Below, one piece after another: positions 32,410 through 40,796 of a stretch of DNA of 64,000 bases. The first letter of the stretch is position 1; every line of letters begins with the position of its first letter. The notes beneath the pieces are model-generated. The model was given only the letters and a program-made list of their open reading frames with translations. It did no database searches and was not told where the DNA came from. Made by a program: the position numbers and the translations under genes. This DNA is from Bacillota bacterium (GTDB lineage Bacteria; Bacillota; Clostridia; Peptostreptococcales; Anaerovoracaceae): contig JAFQBD010000006.1 of the NCBI GenBank assembly GCA_017416795.1, forward strand, positions 1 to 64,000, in the 5' to 3' direction.

Positions 32410-32823
32410 ATGATCATTAAAATCATATTAGCAATCAGCTGTATAGTATTCTTTGGTTGCATTTTACGTTCATACCATAAAGATAAAGCTTCGACCATTA
32501 AGACATTGGCGTTTGTTTTACTTGTTTATGTAATTTCATCAGCTATTTCTGTAATTTTAATCACAACAGGTATCGCTGACCATTTTTATAGAACCTTGGA
32601 AACTCAGAACCATGTCAGTATTTTAGAAAGAATCAAAGACACAAATACATCCACAGAAGAAGAAACGATGGAAATTAATGAAAAAGATATATCCGATCCA
32701 GATAACTATATTCTGGGTGATAATATGAAGAAATTTGATTGTTTTGTTCCTTCAGACATTGTTGAAGCCTTTGAAAGCTTTATTGATGTTGAGTCTGAAT
32801 ATCAAACCTTTTTAAAAGAATAA
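32410..32823 (+). CDS. Small membrane protein of unknown function
   Basis: A 137-residue protein with two hydrophobic helices (about residues 1-20 and 32-54), then a charged, acidic tail with many Glu and Asp residues. A modest AAAGAGGT precedes ATG 32410. It is clearly richer in AT than the ABC exporter gene that follows 35 nt later. No family recognised. It may be part of the accessory stretch that ends here; a link to the exporter is not evident. Confidence 0.6.
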   Translation: MIIKIILAISCIVFFGCILRSYHKDKASTIKTLAFVLLVYVISSAISVILITTGIADHFYRTLETQNHVSILERIKDTNTSTEEETMEINEKDISDPDNYILGDNMKKFDCFVPSDIVEAFESFIDVESEYQTFLKE

Positions 32824-32858
32824 CCAATTTAAATACATAAAGCATGACTTAAAATATA

Positions 32859-34607
32859 ATGACAATTATGAGAAACAAAGACTTCACAAAACGACCTTTG
32901 CAGGTCTTCATAAGTTATTTCAAACCGCATTACAAGCTGTTCATCTTAGACCTCAGCTGTGCACTGATCGCATCTCTTATCGATCTGGCGTTTCCGCTGG
33001 TGGCAAGAAGGGCGATGTATGATATGCTACCGGGCAAGGAGTATCATACGTTCTTCACGGTGATGATCATTGTGGCACTGGCTTTCCTGATCAGGGTAGC
33101 GATGAACTATACTATAACGTATTGGGGTCATATGTTTGGCGTGAGAGTTGAGGCTGACCTGAGAGATGATCTGTTTTCACACATTCAGACTCTCGATTTC
33201 AAATTCTTTGATAAGAACAAGACAGGGCAGCTGATGAATAGGATGACGGGGGACTTGTTTGAGATCACTGAACTGGCGCATCACGGTCCGGAGGATCTGT
33301 TCATTGCAGCTATCACCATAATAGGTTCAGCTATCATCATGGCTTCCATTCAGTGGCAGCTGGCACTTCTTATTATAATCATCATTCCGATTTTCCTGTT
33401 TATCGTTATCTTATGCAGGAGAAGGATGTCGCTTACATCAAAAAGAGTGAAGGTCAAGATGGCTGAGATAAACGGTGAGATCGAATCGGGTCTTTCGGGC
33501 ATCAGGACTTCTAAGGCGTTTGCCAATGAAAGCGCAGATTATAATAAATTCGCAACTGCCAACGAACAGTTCAAGACGGCCAAGTGCGACACTTATAAGG
33601 CTTTCGGTACATTCAATTCAAGCCTTGAGTATTTCCTCTGTATCATGCCTGTAGCCATATTGGCATGCGGCGGATGGCTGATCATGAGAGATGATATGGA
33701 TTATGTGGATCTGATCACGTTCTATCTTTTCGTCAGCACATTCATCAATCCGCTGAGGAAACTCTCTAACTTCGCTGAATTGTTCATGAATGGTTGGGCA
33801 GGATTGTCAAGATTCATAGATGTGATGCGTATGGAACCGGATATCAAAGATCCGGCGGAGCCAAAAGAATTTTGCGTACAGGAAGGCGCCATAACTTTCG
33901 AAAGAGTGCGCTTTGCATATAACGAAGATGTGGAAGTGCTTCACGACATAAACCTTGATATAGAAGGCGGCAAGTCGATAGCTATAGTAGGACCTTCGGG
34001 AGGCGGAAAGAGCACTCTGTGCCAGCTTATCCCGAGATTTTATGACGTGAACGAAGGATGCATCAAGATCGATGGTATCGACATCAGAGACATGAAAAAG
34101 TCAGAGCTTCGTAAAGCTATCGGTATCATTCAGCAAGACGTATTCCTCTATGCCGACACTATCATGGAAAACATCAGATACGGCAGACCGGATGCTACTG
34201 ATGAAGAAGTCATGGAAGCGGCTAAGAAGGCTGAGATATATGATGATATCATGGATATGCCGGATAAATTTGATACTTATACAGGTGAGAGAGGCGTGCT
34301 GCTCAGCGGCGGTCAGAAGCAGAGAGTGGCGATCGCTCGTATCTTCCTCAAGAATCCGCCTATACTGATACTTGATGAGGCGACTTCGGCTCTGGATACA
34401 GTGACCGAATCGAAGATCCAGCAGGCCTTCGATAAATTGGCTGAAGGCAGGACGTCTATAATCATAGCTCACAGACTGTCTACTATCAAAAATGTTGACA
34501 GGATAGTGCTGATCGATGAAGGCGTGATAGCTGAAGAGGGCACGCATGATGAACTGATGGTTATAGATGGCAAATATGCCGAACTTTACCGCGTTAATAT
34601 GATATGA
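32859..34607 (+). CDS. ABC exporter, fused permease and ATPase
   Basis: A 582-residue half-transporter of the type IV (MsbA/LmrA-like) exporter class. Residues 1-310 form six helices; the ATPase shows Walker A GPSGGGKST, Q-loop QQDVFLY, signature LLSGGQKQR, Walker B ILILDEATSALD and the switch His in IIAHRLST. It works as a homodimer or with another half. The substrate (lipid, drug or peptide) is unknown. No good ribosome site is seen before ATG 32859 or the second ATG 32868. Neither neighbour is clearly functionally linked. Confidence 0.9.
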   Translation: MTIMRNKDFTKRPLQVFISYFKPHYKLFILDLSCALIASLIDLAFPLVARRAMYDMLPGKEYHTFFTVMIIVALAFLIRVAMNYTITYWGHMFGVRVEADLRDDLFSHIQTLDFKFFDKNKTGQLMNRMTGDLFEITELAHHGPEDLFIAAITIIGSAIIMASIQWQLALLIIIIIPIFLFIVILCRRRMSLTSKRVKVKMAEINGEIESGLSGIRTSKAFANESADYNKFATANEQFKTAKCDTYKAFGTFNSSLEYFLCIMPVAILACGGWLIMRDDMDYVDLITFYLFVSTFINPLRKLSNFAELFMNGWAGLSRFIDVMRMEPDIKDPAEPKEFCVQEGAITFERVRFAYNEDVEVLHDINLDIEGGKSIAIVGPSGGGKSTLCQLIPRFYDVNEGCIKIDGIDIRDMKKSELRKAIGIIQQDVFLYADTIMENIRYGRPDATDEEVMEAAKKAEIYDDIMDMPDKFDTYTGERGVLLSGGQKQRVAIARIFLKNPPILILDEATSALDTVTESKIQQAFDKLAEGRTSIIIAHRLSTIKNVDRIVLIDEGVIAEEGTHDELMVIDGKYAELYRVNMI

Positions 34608-34671
34608 TTTGACTTGCATTTTCCAAATGTTGTTTTTATAATATAAGAGCAGACAGCATATAATAGTAATA

Positions 34672-34853
34672 GATCCTGAAGTGTGCGTTGAGGAGTTTAT
34701 AATTCAACCTACGTAACGACATTGGGAGCCCGAGTTTCCGTCGTGGATGTCAAGCCTCCTTCGAGTGGAAGGCAGAAGCAAGAACAGGGCACCCCCCTAT
34801 CAGTGATAGGGTGTGAATTATTTATCCTTGACGGCATGTCGGGATTTTTTTTG
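34672..34853 (+). ncRNA. ssrS: Probable 6S RNA
   Basis: This 345-bp gap without a reading frame contains a strong -10 (TATAAT 34659-34664) and a structured transcript. ACGAC...GTCGT closes a stem with inner GGGA/TTTCC (about 34717-34745), another helix is GCCTCC...GGAAGGC, and the GGGCACCC stretch followed by CCCTATCA-G-TGATAGGG is like the 3' part of clostridial 6S RNAs as I remember them. 6S RNA binds sigma-A RNA polymerase through a promoter-mimicking bulge. The identification is by motif memory and layout, not by a search. Size about 180 nt with its terminator. Confidence 0.6.
34824..34853 (+). terminator. Terminator of the probable 6S RNA
   Basis: ATCCTTGAC and GTCGGGAT form an imperfect stem with a GGCAT loop, followed by eight T residues. 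Confidence 0.75.
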
Positions 34854-34952
34854 CCATAATTTTGGACATAAAATGTATTTCAACTTTAATGGAAGATTTA
34901 AGTGTGGTAAAATTAAACAGATATATTTCAGTAATATAAGGAGAACGTACTA

Positions 34953-35768
34953 TTGAAAGCATTAACATCGAAGGAAATCCTGGACAAGGTATCAGACTCA
35001 TCTATCAATAAGGCAGGAGGCAGTTTCAAGGCCATCTTCCTGCTGGCGATACTTGCAGGAGCTTATATAGCTATAGGAGGATTCGCATCGACTATGGCAT
35101 CATACAATCTGACTTCAGATCCTGCTACATTCGGGCTTGGCAGGCTCGTAGCCGGCTGTGTATTCCCGGTTGGTCTTATGATGGTAGTTCTGTGCGGTGC
35201 AGAGCTGTTTACAGGTAACTGCCTTATGGTTACGGGAGTAGCTGATAAGAAGATAGACTTAAAAGGCATGTTCAGAAACTGGGGGATAGTTTACATAGGA
35301 AATTTGATAGGCGCGCTGATTTTCGCATATTTCGTATTCTATACAGATTCACTTGATGCCAGCAATGGGCTTCTTGGTGCTATGGTCATCAAGACGGCTA
35401 TCGGTAAAGTGAACCTGGACTTCGGTAAGGCTGTAGTGCTTGGCATCATGTGTAACTGGCTCGTTTGCCTGGCTGTGTGGATGGCTACGGGAGCACAGGC
35501 TACAGTGAGCAAGATATTTGCCAGCTTTTTCATAATCCTGCCTTTCGTTATCGGCGGATTCGAACACTGTGTTGCCAATATGTATTTTATACCTGTCGGC
35601 ATGATGGCAGCTACAAACGAAGCTTATGTGAATGTATTGGGTCTTGATGTGTCAAGTCTTACTGTCGGTGCCTTTGTTCTTAAGAATCTTGTTCCTGTAA
35701 CTATTGGAAATATCATCGGCGGAAGCGGATTCGTAGGAATGATGTACTGGTTGATACATAGAAAATGA
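34953..35768 (+). CDS. Formate/nitrite transporter family channel
   Basis: A 271-residue six-helix membrane protein of the FocA/NirC family, which forms pentameric channels for formate, nitrite or hydrosulfide. Hallmarks are ALTSKEILDKVSDSSINKAG at the start, AELFTGNCLMV, GNLIGALIFAYF and GFEHCVANMYF (the conserved His of the gate). Formate export would suit a fermenter, but the anion cannot be fixed. It begins at TTG 34953 with AAGGAGAA seven bases upstream; no ATG fits as well. A single gene, although the P1 peptidase follows 24 nt later. Confidence 0.9.
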   Translation: MKALTSKEILDKVSDSSINKAGGSFKAIFLLAILAGAYIAIGGFASTMASYNLTSDPATFGLGRLVAGCVFPVGLMMVVLCGAELFTGNCLMVTGVADKKIDLKGMFRNWGIVYIGNLIGALIFAYFVFYTDSLDASNGLLGAMVIKTAIGKVNLDFGKAVVLGIMCNWLVCLAVWMATGAQATVSKIFASFFIILPFVIGGFEHCVANMYFIPVGMMAATNEAYVNVLGLDVSSLTVGAFVLKNLVPVTIGNIIGGSGFVGMMYWLIHRK

Positions 35769-35792
35769 TCTAAGGAGCATCGAAGAATTCAG

Positions 35793-36767
35793 ATGAACAG
35801 AGAGTACATGAAAGAAATCGAAATCAATGAAATAGAAGGATTTCGCATAGGTAATTCACAGGATAAGGAGGGCGGTACAGGTTGTACCGCCATTTTGTGT
35901 GATGAGGGCGCTGCAGCCGGAGTCGATGTACGCGGCGGCGGCCCTGCTACAAGAGAAACTGATCTTCTGGATCCTGTGAAAATGGTCGATAAAGTCCATG
36001 CCGTTTTACTTTCGGGAGGCAGTGCTTACGGGCTTGATGCTGCGACGGGAGTCATGAAGTATCTGGAGGAGAAGAATATAGGATTTGATGTGGGCATTGG
36101 AAAAGTTCCGATAGTCCCTGCGGCGTGCTTGTTCGATCTGGTTTCCGGAGATCCAAAGTGCAGACCTGATGCTGGCATGGGATATGAAGCTTGTAAGGCC
36201 TCTGAAAAGGAAAGGGTTGAGCAAGGAAATTTCGGTGCAGGTACAGGTGCCACTATCGGCAAGTTCTTAGGGCTTGAACGCCTTATGAAAGGCGGACTTG
36301 GTACATGCGCAGTACAGATAGGCGATTTGAAGGTTGGCGCTGTTGTTGCCGTGAACTGTCTCGGCGATGTGTATGATATTGATACAGGTAAGCAGATGGC
36401 AGGTATATTGACAGAAGATAAATCAGCACTTGCCAATACACGTGAGATCATGTGGAGTTCCATCGAACAGCCTAAAAATGTGTTTGAGGGCAACACCACT
36501 ATAGGATGCATCATCACCAATGCTAAATTGACTAAATCTCAGTGCAGCAAGATGGCGTCTATGGCGCATAACGGATATGCTTTAGCCATCAAGCCGGTAC
36601 ATACTTCGGCGGACGGAGACACTATATTTTATCTTGCAAAAGGCGATGTAGATGTAAATCCCGACGCTCTCGGTGATCTTGGAGCCTACGTGATGGCTAA
36701 GGCTATAGGTGAAGGTGTAAAGAATGCAGTATCTGCATATGGTTTCAAAGCCATGTGCGATCTTTGA
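35793..36767 (+). CDS. P1 family peptidase (DmpA-like)
   Basis: A 324-residue N-terminal nucleophile hydrolase of the P1/DmpA family (L-aminopeptidase/D-esterase), which self-cleaves to form its active site. Recognisable: the early VDVRGGGPATRETDLL, LSGGSAYGLDAATGV, and the region GNTTIGCIITNAKL where the nucleophile is expected; here it would be Thr rather than the DmpA Ser. The enzyme trims N-terminal or beta-amino residues from peptides. AAGGAG precedes ATG 35793. It fits the peptide-catabolism theme of this window. The polA start lies 29 nt beyond its stop. Confidence 0.85.
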   Translation: MNREYMKEIEINEIEGFRIGNSQDKEGGTGCTAILCDEGAAAGVDVRGGGPATRETDLLDPVKMVDKVHAVLLSGGSAYGLDAATGVMKYLEEKNIGFDVGIGKVPIVPAACLFDLVSGDPKCRPDAGMGYEACKASEKERVEQGNFGAGTGATIGKFLGLERLMKGGLGTCAVQIGDLKVGAVVAVNCLGDVYDIDTGKQMAGILTEDKSALANTREIMWSSIEQPKNVFEGNTTIGCIITNAKLTKSQCSKMASMAHNGYALAIKPVHTSADGDTIFYLAKGDVDVNPDALGDLGAYVMAKAIGEGVKNAVSAYGFKAMCDL

Positions 36768-36796
36768 TATATAATTTTGATAATAAGGTGATAACT

Positions 36797-39463
36797 ATGA
36801 AGAGAATAGCAATCATTGACGGAAACAGTTTGATAAACAGAGCTTACTATGCCATGAGAAACCCTATGATAACTAAAGAAGGGGTATTTACTCAAGGTAT
36901 ATTCGGTTTTCTCAATATGCTGGAAAAGATCCGTAAGGATTACGAACCTGAATACATGGCAATAGCTTATGACTTAAAAGCGCCGACATTCAGACATAAG
37001 GAATACAACGAATACAAGGCGGGCAGGAAGAAGATGCCGCCTGAACTTGCTATGCAGATACCGCTTTTAAAGGATGTACTTCGTGCTATGAATATCAAAC
37101 AGCTGGAGATAGAAGGCTTCGAAGCTGACGATATCATCGGAACCGTAGCGAAAGAAGCGGAAGCTGCAGGACTTGAGCCTTATATTATCACAGGCGATAA
37201 GGATGAACTGCAGCTGGCTACAGATGTTACGAAGATCATATTCACAAAGAAGGGTGTATCCGAGTTCGATATATATGATAAGCAGGCTATGATCGACAAA
37301 TACGGATTGACACCTGACCAATTTATCGATCTCAAAGGCCTTATGGGCGATAAGTCAGACAACATACCGGGAATACCGGGAGTAGGGGAAAAAGGTGCTA
37401 CTAAGCTTCTGCTGGAGTACGGCAGTATAGAAAACATAATAGCTAACGTTGACAGCTTGAAGCCTGCAGGTATCAAGGCGAAGGTAGAAGAACATGCGCA
37501 GCTAGCAATGATGAGCAAGAGACTTGCTACTATTTTTACAGATGTTCCTATAGAAATCGATCTTGATGAGATGCGTCTTACTGAACCTGATTATGATGAA
37601 CTGATCAAGTTGTATAAAAAGCTGGAATTCAATAAATTCCTCAAAAAGCTTAATGTGAGTGATAATATTGATGATTTTGAAGATAATGCCGGATCTGAGA
37701 TCGTTTTAGCTGATGCAGATTCTTTTGAGAAAGTCCTTATTGATTCAGATGATAAGCTTTCATCACTGACTATTTCAGGCGAGTTGATCATAAAAGTATT
37801 CGGAGATAATAATCATCTGGCCAAACCGGTGATCGAGGGCATAGCTGTCATAAATGATAATAAATATTATTATTTTGATTACCAAAAGTTAAGCGGATTT
37901 GCCGGTTGGCTGGCTTCACAGGATATAACATTGGCAGGGCATGATGTGAAGCGTGATGTATATATGCTCATGTGTGTCGGTGCTGTTACAGACCGTGTAT
38001 CTTACGATACTGCCATAGCTCAGTATGTACTGGACTCAGGAAGAAGTAATTACAGTCTTTCTGCACTATCTAATGAATATCTTCACATGTCAGTTGAAGA
38101 AGAAGCTGATTTCATGGCTTCTAACGGACAAGTAGATTTATTTACGGACAATACGAAGATGTTCATGGATTATGGTTTCAAAGTATGCTTTGCTGTATTG
38201 AATCTGATGCCTTTGCAGAAGAAGAATCTTTCAGATGAAGATCTGGAAAAGATTTTCTATGAAGTTGAGCTTCCTCTCGTAAAAGTTATGGCTGGCATGG
38301 AGAAGGAAGGCTTCAAGGTAGATAAAGAAGAACTTATCTCCTTCGGTGAAATGCTTTCATCCGAGATCGATGGACTTACCGCAAAGATCTACGAAGCGGC
38401 AGGCGAGACTTTTAACATCAATTCTCCTGTTCAGCTGGGAGAAGTATTATTTGAAAAGCTTGAACTTCCTGCCGGCAAAAAGACGAAGAGAGGGTATTCT
38501 ACCAGTGCTGAAGTTCTTGAAAAGATAAAAGATAAACATCCTATAGTGGCAGATGTTCTTGAGTACAGGACTTTGACCAAGCTTAAGAGCACATATATCG
38601 ATGGATTATTGCCTCTGATAGCTTCAGACGGTAAGGTTCATGCTCACTTCCAGCAGACTGTTACAACTACGGGCAGACTCAGCTGTACGGAGCCTAACCT
38701 TCAGAACATACCTATAAGACAAGAACTTGGAAGAAAGCTCCGTAAAGCATTTGTTCCTGAGAGTGGATCATGTCTGCTTACAGGAGCCGACTATTCGCAG
38801 ATCGAATTGAGAGTGCTTGCTCATATGGCAGGTGACGATGTCCTTATCGAAGCTTTCAACAATGGAGAAGATATCCATAGAGCGACTGCTTCAAATGTAC
38901 TGGGAGTACCTGAAGATGAGATAACTGTCGAAGAAAGAAGCAGAGCCAAGGCTGTCAACTTCGGAGTTATTTACGGAATGAGCGCTTTCGGCCTCAGTAC
39001 AGAGTTAAATATAACGAGAAAAGAAGCAGACGATTATATAAAAGCATACTTTGCGAAGCATACGGCTGTGAAATCTTTTATGGACGAACAAGTGAGCTTT
39101 TGCAAAGACAACGGATATGTCACTACTGTTATGGGCAGAAAGAGATATATCAAGGAAATCATGGCAACTGCATATATGGTAAGACAGGTGGGTGAAAGAC
39201 TTGCCATGAACACTCCGATACAGGGAAGTGCTGCCGATATCATAAAGATCGCTATGGTGAAAGTATATGATGCTATTAAGGAACAGGGACTTAAGTCGAG
39301 ACTTATCCTGCAGGTCCATGATGAATTGATCATCAATACTTATGAGGACGAGAAAGACGCAGTGGCTAAGCTGCTCGTTGAAAATATGGAGTCGGCTTAT
39401 GACCTTGCAGTTAAATTAAAGGCAGACCTCAACGTAGGAGATAACTGGTACGAATTGAAATAG
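36797..39463 (+). CDS. polA: DNA polymerase I
   Basis: An 888-residue repair/replication polymerase. The N-terminal 5'-nuclease (MKRIAIIDGNSLINRAYYA, then GFEADDIIGT and GVGEKGATKLL) occupies about 300 residues. The 3'-5' exonuclease region lacks the acidic DxE motif, so proofreading is probably absent, as in many Firmicutes. Polymerase motifs A (DYSQIELRVLAH), B (RSRAKAVNFGVIYGMSAFG) and C (LQVHDELI) are intact. The open frame extends 14 codons further up, but AAGGTG and homology place ATG at 36797. The coaE gene follows after 9 nt, a common order in Firmicutes. Confidence 0.97.
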   Translation: MKRIAIIDGNSLINRAYYAMRNPMITKEGVFTQGIFGFLNMLEKIRKDYEPEYMAIAYDLKAPTFRHKEYNEYKAGRKKMPPELAMQIPLLKDVLRAMNIKQLEIEGFEADDIIGTVAKEAEAAGLEPYIITGDKDELQLATDVTKIIFTKKGVSEFDIYDKQAMIDKYGLTPDQFIDLKGLMGDKSDNIPGIPGVGEKGATKLLLEYGSIENIIANVDSLKPAGIKAKVEEHAQLAMMSKRLATIFTDVPIEIDLDEMRLTEPDYDELIKLYKKLEFNKFLKKLNVSDNIDDFEDNAGSEIVLADADSFEKVLIDSDDKLSSLTISGELIIKVFGDNNHLAKPVIEGIAVINDNKYYYFDYQKLSGFAGWLASQDITLAGHDVKRDVYMLMCVGAVTDRVSYDTAIAQYVLDSGRSNYSLSALSNEYLHMSVEEEADFMASNGQVDLFTDNTKMFMDYGFKVCFAVLNLMPLQKKNLSDEDLEKIFYEVELPLVKVMAGMEKEGFKVDKEELISFGEMLSSEIDGLTAKIYEAAGETFNINSPVQLGEVLFEKLELPAGKKTKRGYSTSAEVLEKIKDKHPIVADVLEYRTLTKLKSTYIDGLLPLIASDGKVHAHFQQTVTTTGRLSCTEPNLQNIPIRQELGRKLRKAFVPESGSCLLTGADYSQIELRVLAHMAGDDVLIEAFNNGEDIHRATASNVLGVPEDEITVEERSRAKAVNFGVIYGMSAFGLSTELNITRKEADDYIKAYFAKHTAVKSFMDEQVSFCKDNGYVTTVMGRKRYIKEIMATAYMVRQVGERLAMNTPIQGSAADIIKIAMVKVYDAIKEQGLKSRLILQVHDELIINTYEDEKDAVAKLLVENMESAYDLAVKLKADLNVGDNWYELK

Positions 39464-39472
39464 GAGTACGTG

Positions 39473-40111
39473 ATGGATAATAAAGTAAGAGTAGTTGGGC
39501 TTACCGGGGGTATAGGTACCGGTAAGTCTACTGCTGCAGAATATTTGAAGAAAAAAGGTTTCGCGCATATCGATGCCGATCAGATAGGACGAGATATAAC
39601 TGCTGACGGCAGTCCTATGCTTCCTGTACTTGACGGCATTTTCGGACCGACAGGAGAATATGGGGTCGAAGGTTTTGATATTTTAAGAGAGGACGGCAGT
39701 CTGGATCGTAAGGCTTTAGCATCTATAGTATTTACCGACATGAATAAGAAACTGAAGCTGGATGAAGTGATGTTCAAAGCTATCATAGCTGAAACGAAGC
39801 GTCTTGTAGAGGTTTATTCAGAAGACGATCCTGTCGGCATATTGATCGATGCTCCGTTGCTTTTTGAAGCAGGGCTTGATAAAGAGTGCGACCTTGTACT
39901 GCTGATAGTTGCAGATATGGATGTGAGGATACATAGAGTCTGTGCCCGTGACGGCGCGACAGAGCAGGAAGTCAGAAACAGGATAAACAGCCAGATGAGC
40001 GATGAAGAAAAGATATCAAGATCACATGTAGTGGTAGATAATTCAGGCAGCCTTGAAGAACTGGAAAAACAGCTCGAAGAATTCCTCTCTAAATTTTCAA
40101 AAAATTCTTGA
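39473..40111 (+). CDS. coaE: Dephospho-CoA kinase
   Basis: A 212-residue P-loop kinase for the last step of coenzyme A synthesis: ATP-dependent 3'-phosphorylation of dephospho-CoA. The Walker A loop is VVGLTGGIGTGKST near residue 8, with the conserved DADQIGRDI next and LIDAPLLFEAG in the middle. TAGGAG six bases upstream favours ATG 39473 over GTG 39470. It is directly after polA, as in many Firmicutes, and its last bases contain the -35 of the ncRNA promoter that follows. Confidence 0.95.
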   Translation: MDNKVRVVGLTGGIGTGKSTAAEYLKKKGFAHIDADQIGRDITADGSPMLPVLDGIFGPTGEYGVEGFDILREDGSLDRKALASIVFTDMNKKLKLDEVMFKAIIAETKRLVEVYSEDDPVGILIDAPLLFEAGLDKECDLVLLIVADMDVRIHRVCARDGATEQEVRNRINSQMSDEEKISRSHVVVDNSGSLEELEKQLEEFLSKFSKNS

Positions 40112-40136
40112 CAATACTTTAGCGCAGTGATATATT
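40108..40136 (+). promoter_or_regulatory. Promoter of the structured RNA candidate
   Basis: TTGACA (40108-40113) and TATATT (40131-40136) are separated by 17 bp; the expected start is near 40143. The -35 overlaps the coaE stop codon. Confidence 0.75.
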
Positions 40137-40142
40137 AAGGTC

Positions 40143-40500
40143 AAGAAAGGAGAGGGGCTGAAAAGCTCAGAGAATTTCGATAAAATAGATAAACTTATAT
40201 TCAAAGAAGATGTAAGGCAAGAAAGGGAGTGATTCCACCAGAAGTGTATAGAGAAGAACAAAGATAATACCAGTTGCTGGAGTTAGATCACCGGAAGAAG
40301 TGGTGATAAGGACTGATCCAATAGCAAAGGGAAAACTTCAAAAGACTGCTGGACATGAACTAAAGCAGCATGAGGCTGCAGATGAATGAACATTAACGAG
40401 AAAGTTCGGAAGAGTCAACGGTCGGAAGATGGGAGCTTTGCAAACAAGAATACTACAAAAGGATCGGAGCGCAAGCAACTGGTATTATTATTTTTATTTT
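40143..40500 (+). ncRNA. Structured RNA candidate of about 350 nt
   Basis: This gap of over 400 bp between coaE and tRNA-Leu has no plausible reading frame but has a consensus promoter and a terminator-like end. A perfect 15-bp helix joins ATAATACCAGTTGCT (40264-40278) to AGCAACTGGTATTAT (40474-40488), which is followed by a long T tract. Inside are ATCACC/GGTGAT (40287/40302), GCAGC/GCTGC (40365/40375) and CGA/TCG hairpins; a GAAA-capped GGGCT/AGCTC stem lies near the 5' end. The RNA is purine-rich. It could be a known clostridial RNA such as the raiA motif, or new. No function assigned. Confidence 0.6.
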
Positions 40501-40523
40501 TTTGCATTTTATAAAATAATTTG

Positions 40524-40552
40524 TTGACAAAATGGGTATAAATCCGTATTAT
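40524..40552 (+). promoter_or_regulatory. Promoter of tRNA-Leu(GAG)
   Basis: TTGACA (40524-40529) and TATTAT (40547-40552) are separated by 17 bp and lie 32 bp before the tRNA. Confidence 0.85.
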
Positions 40553-40584
40553 AGAGTGGTACGGTTCGCCACGACATATGATAT

Positions 40585-40667
40585 GCGGCCTTGGCGGAAT
40601 AGGCAGACGCGCACGTTTGAGGGGCGTGTGGGAGACCGTGCCGGTTCAAGTCCGGCAGGCCGCACCA
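40585..40667 (+). tRNA. tRNA-Leu (anticodon GAG)
   Basis: An 83-nt tRNA with encoded CCA. The acceptor stem is GCGGCCT/AGGCCGC, the anticodon stem CACGT/GCGTG with loop TTGAGGG, and the T arm CCGG...TTCAAGT...CCGG. The long variable arm (after the anticodon stem) suits leucine. It reads CUC and CUU codons. Confidence 0.92.
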
Positions 40668-40671
40668 CAGA

Positions 40672-40703
40672 AAAGACGAAGATTCATCTTCGTCTTTTTT
40701 TAT
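40672..40703 (+). terminator. Terminator after tRNA-Leu(GAG)
   Basis: AAAGACGAAGAT and ATCTTCGTCTTT form a 12-bp stem with a TC loop, followed by a T run. Confidence 0.85.
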
Positions 40704-40796
40704 TACACAAAAGTATATTTATTCTAATTTGTTGAAATACAATAGGTTTAGGTTTATAATATATGATTATGTATAAAGGGGAAACAGGAGGAAAAC

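Noticed and set aside
36755..36796. Earlier start for polA
   Set aside because: The 14 extra codons lie in front of the conserved start and lack a ribosome site; AAGGTG fits ATG 36797.
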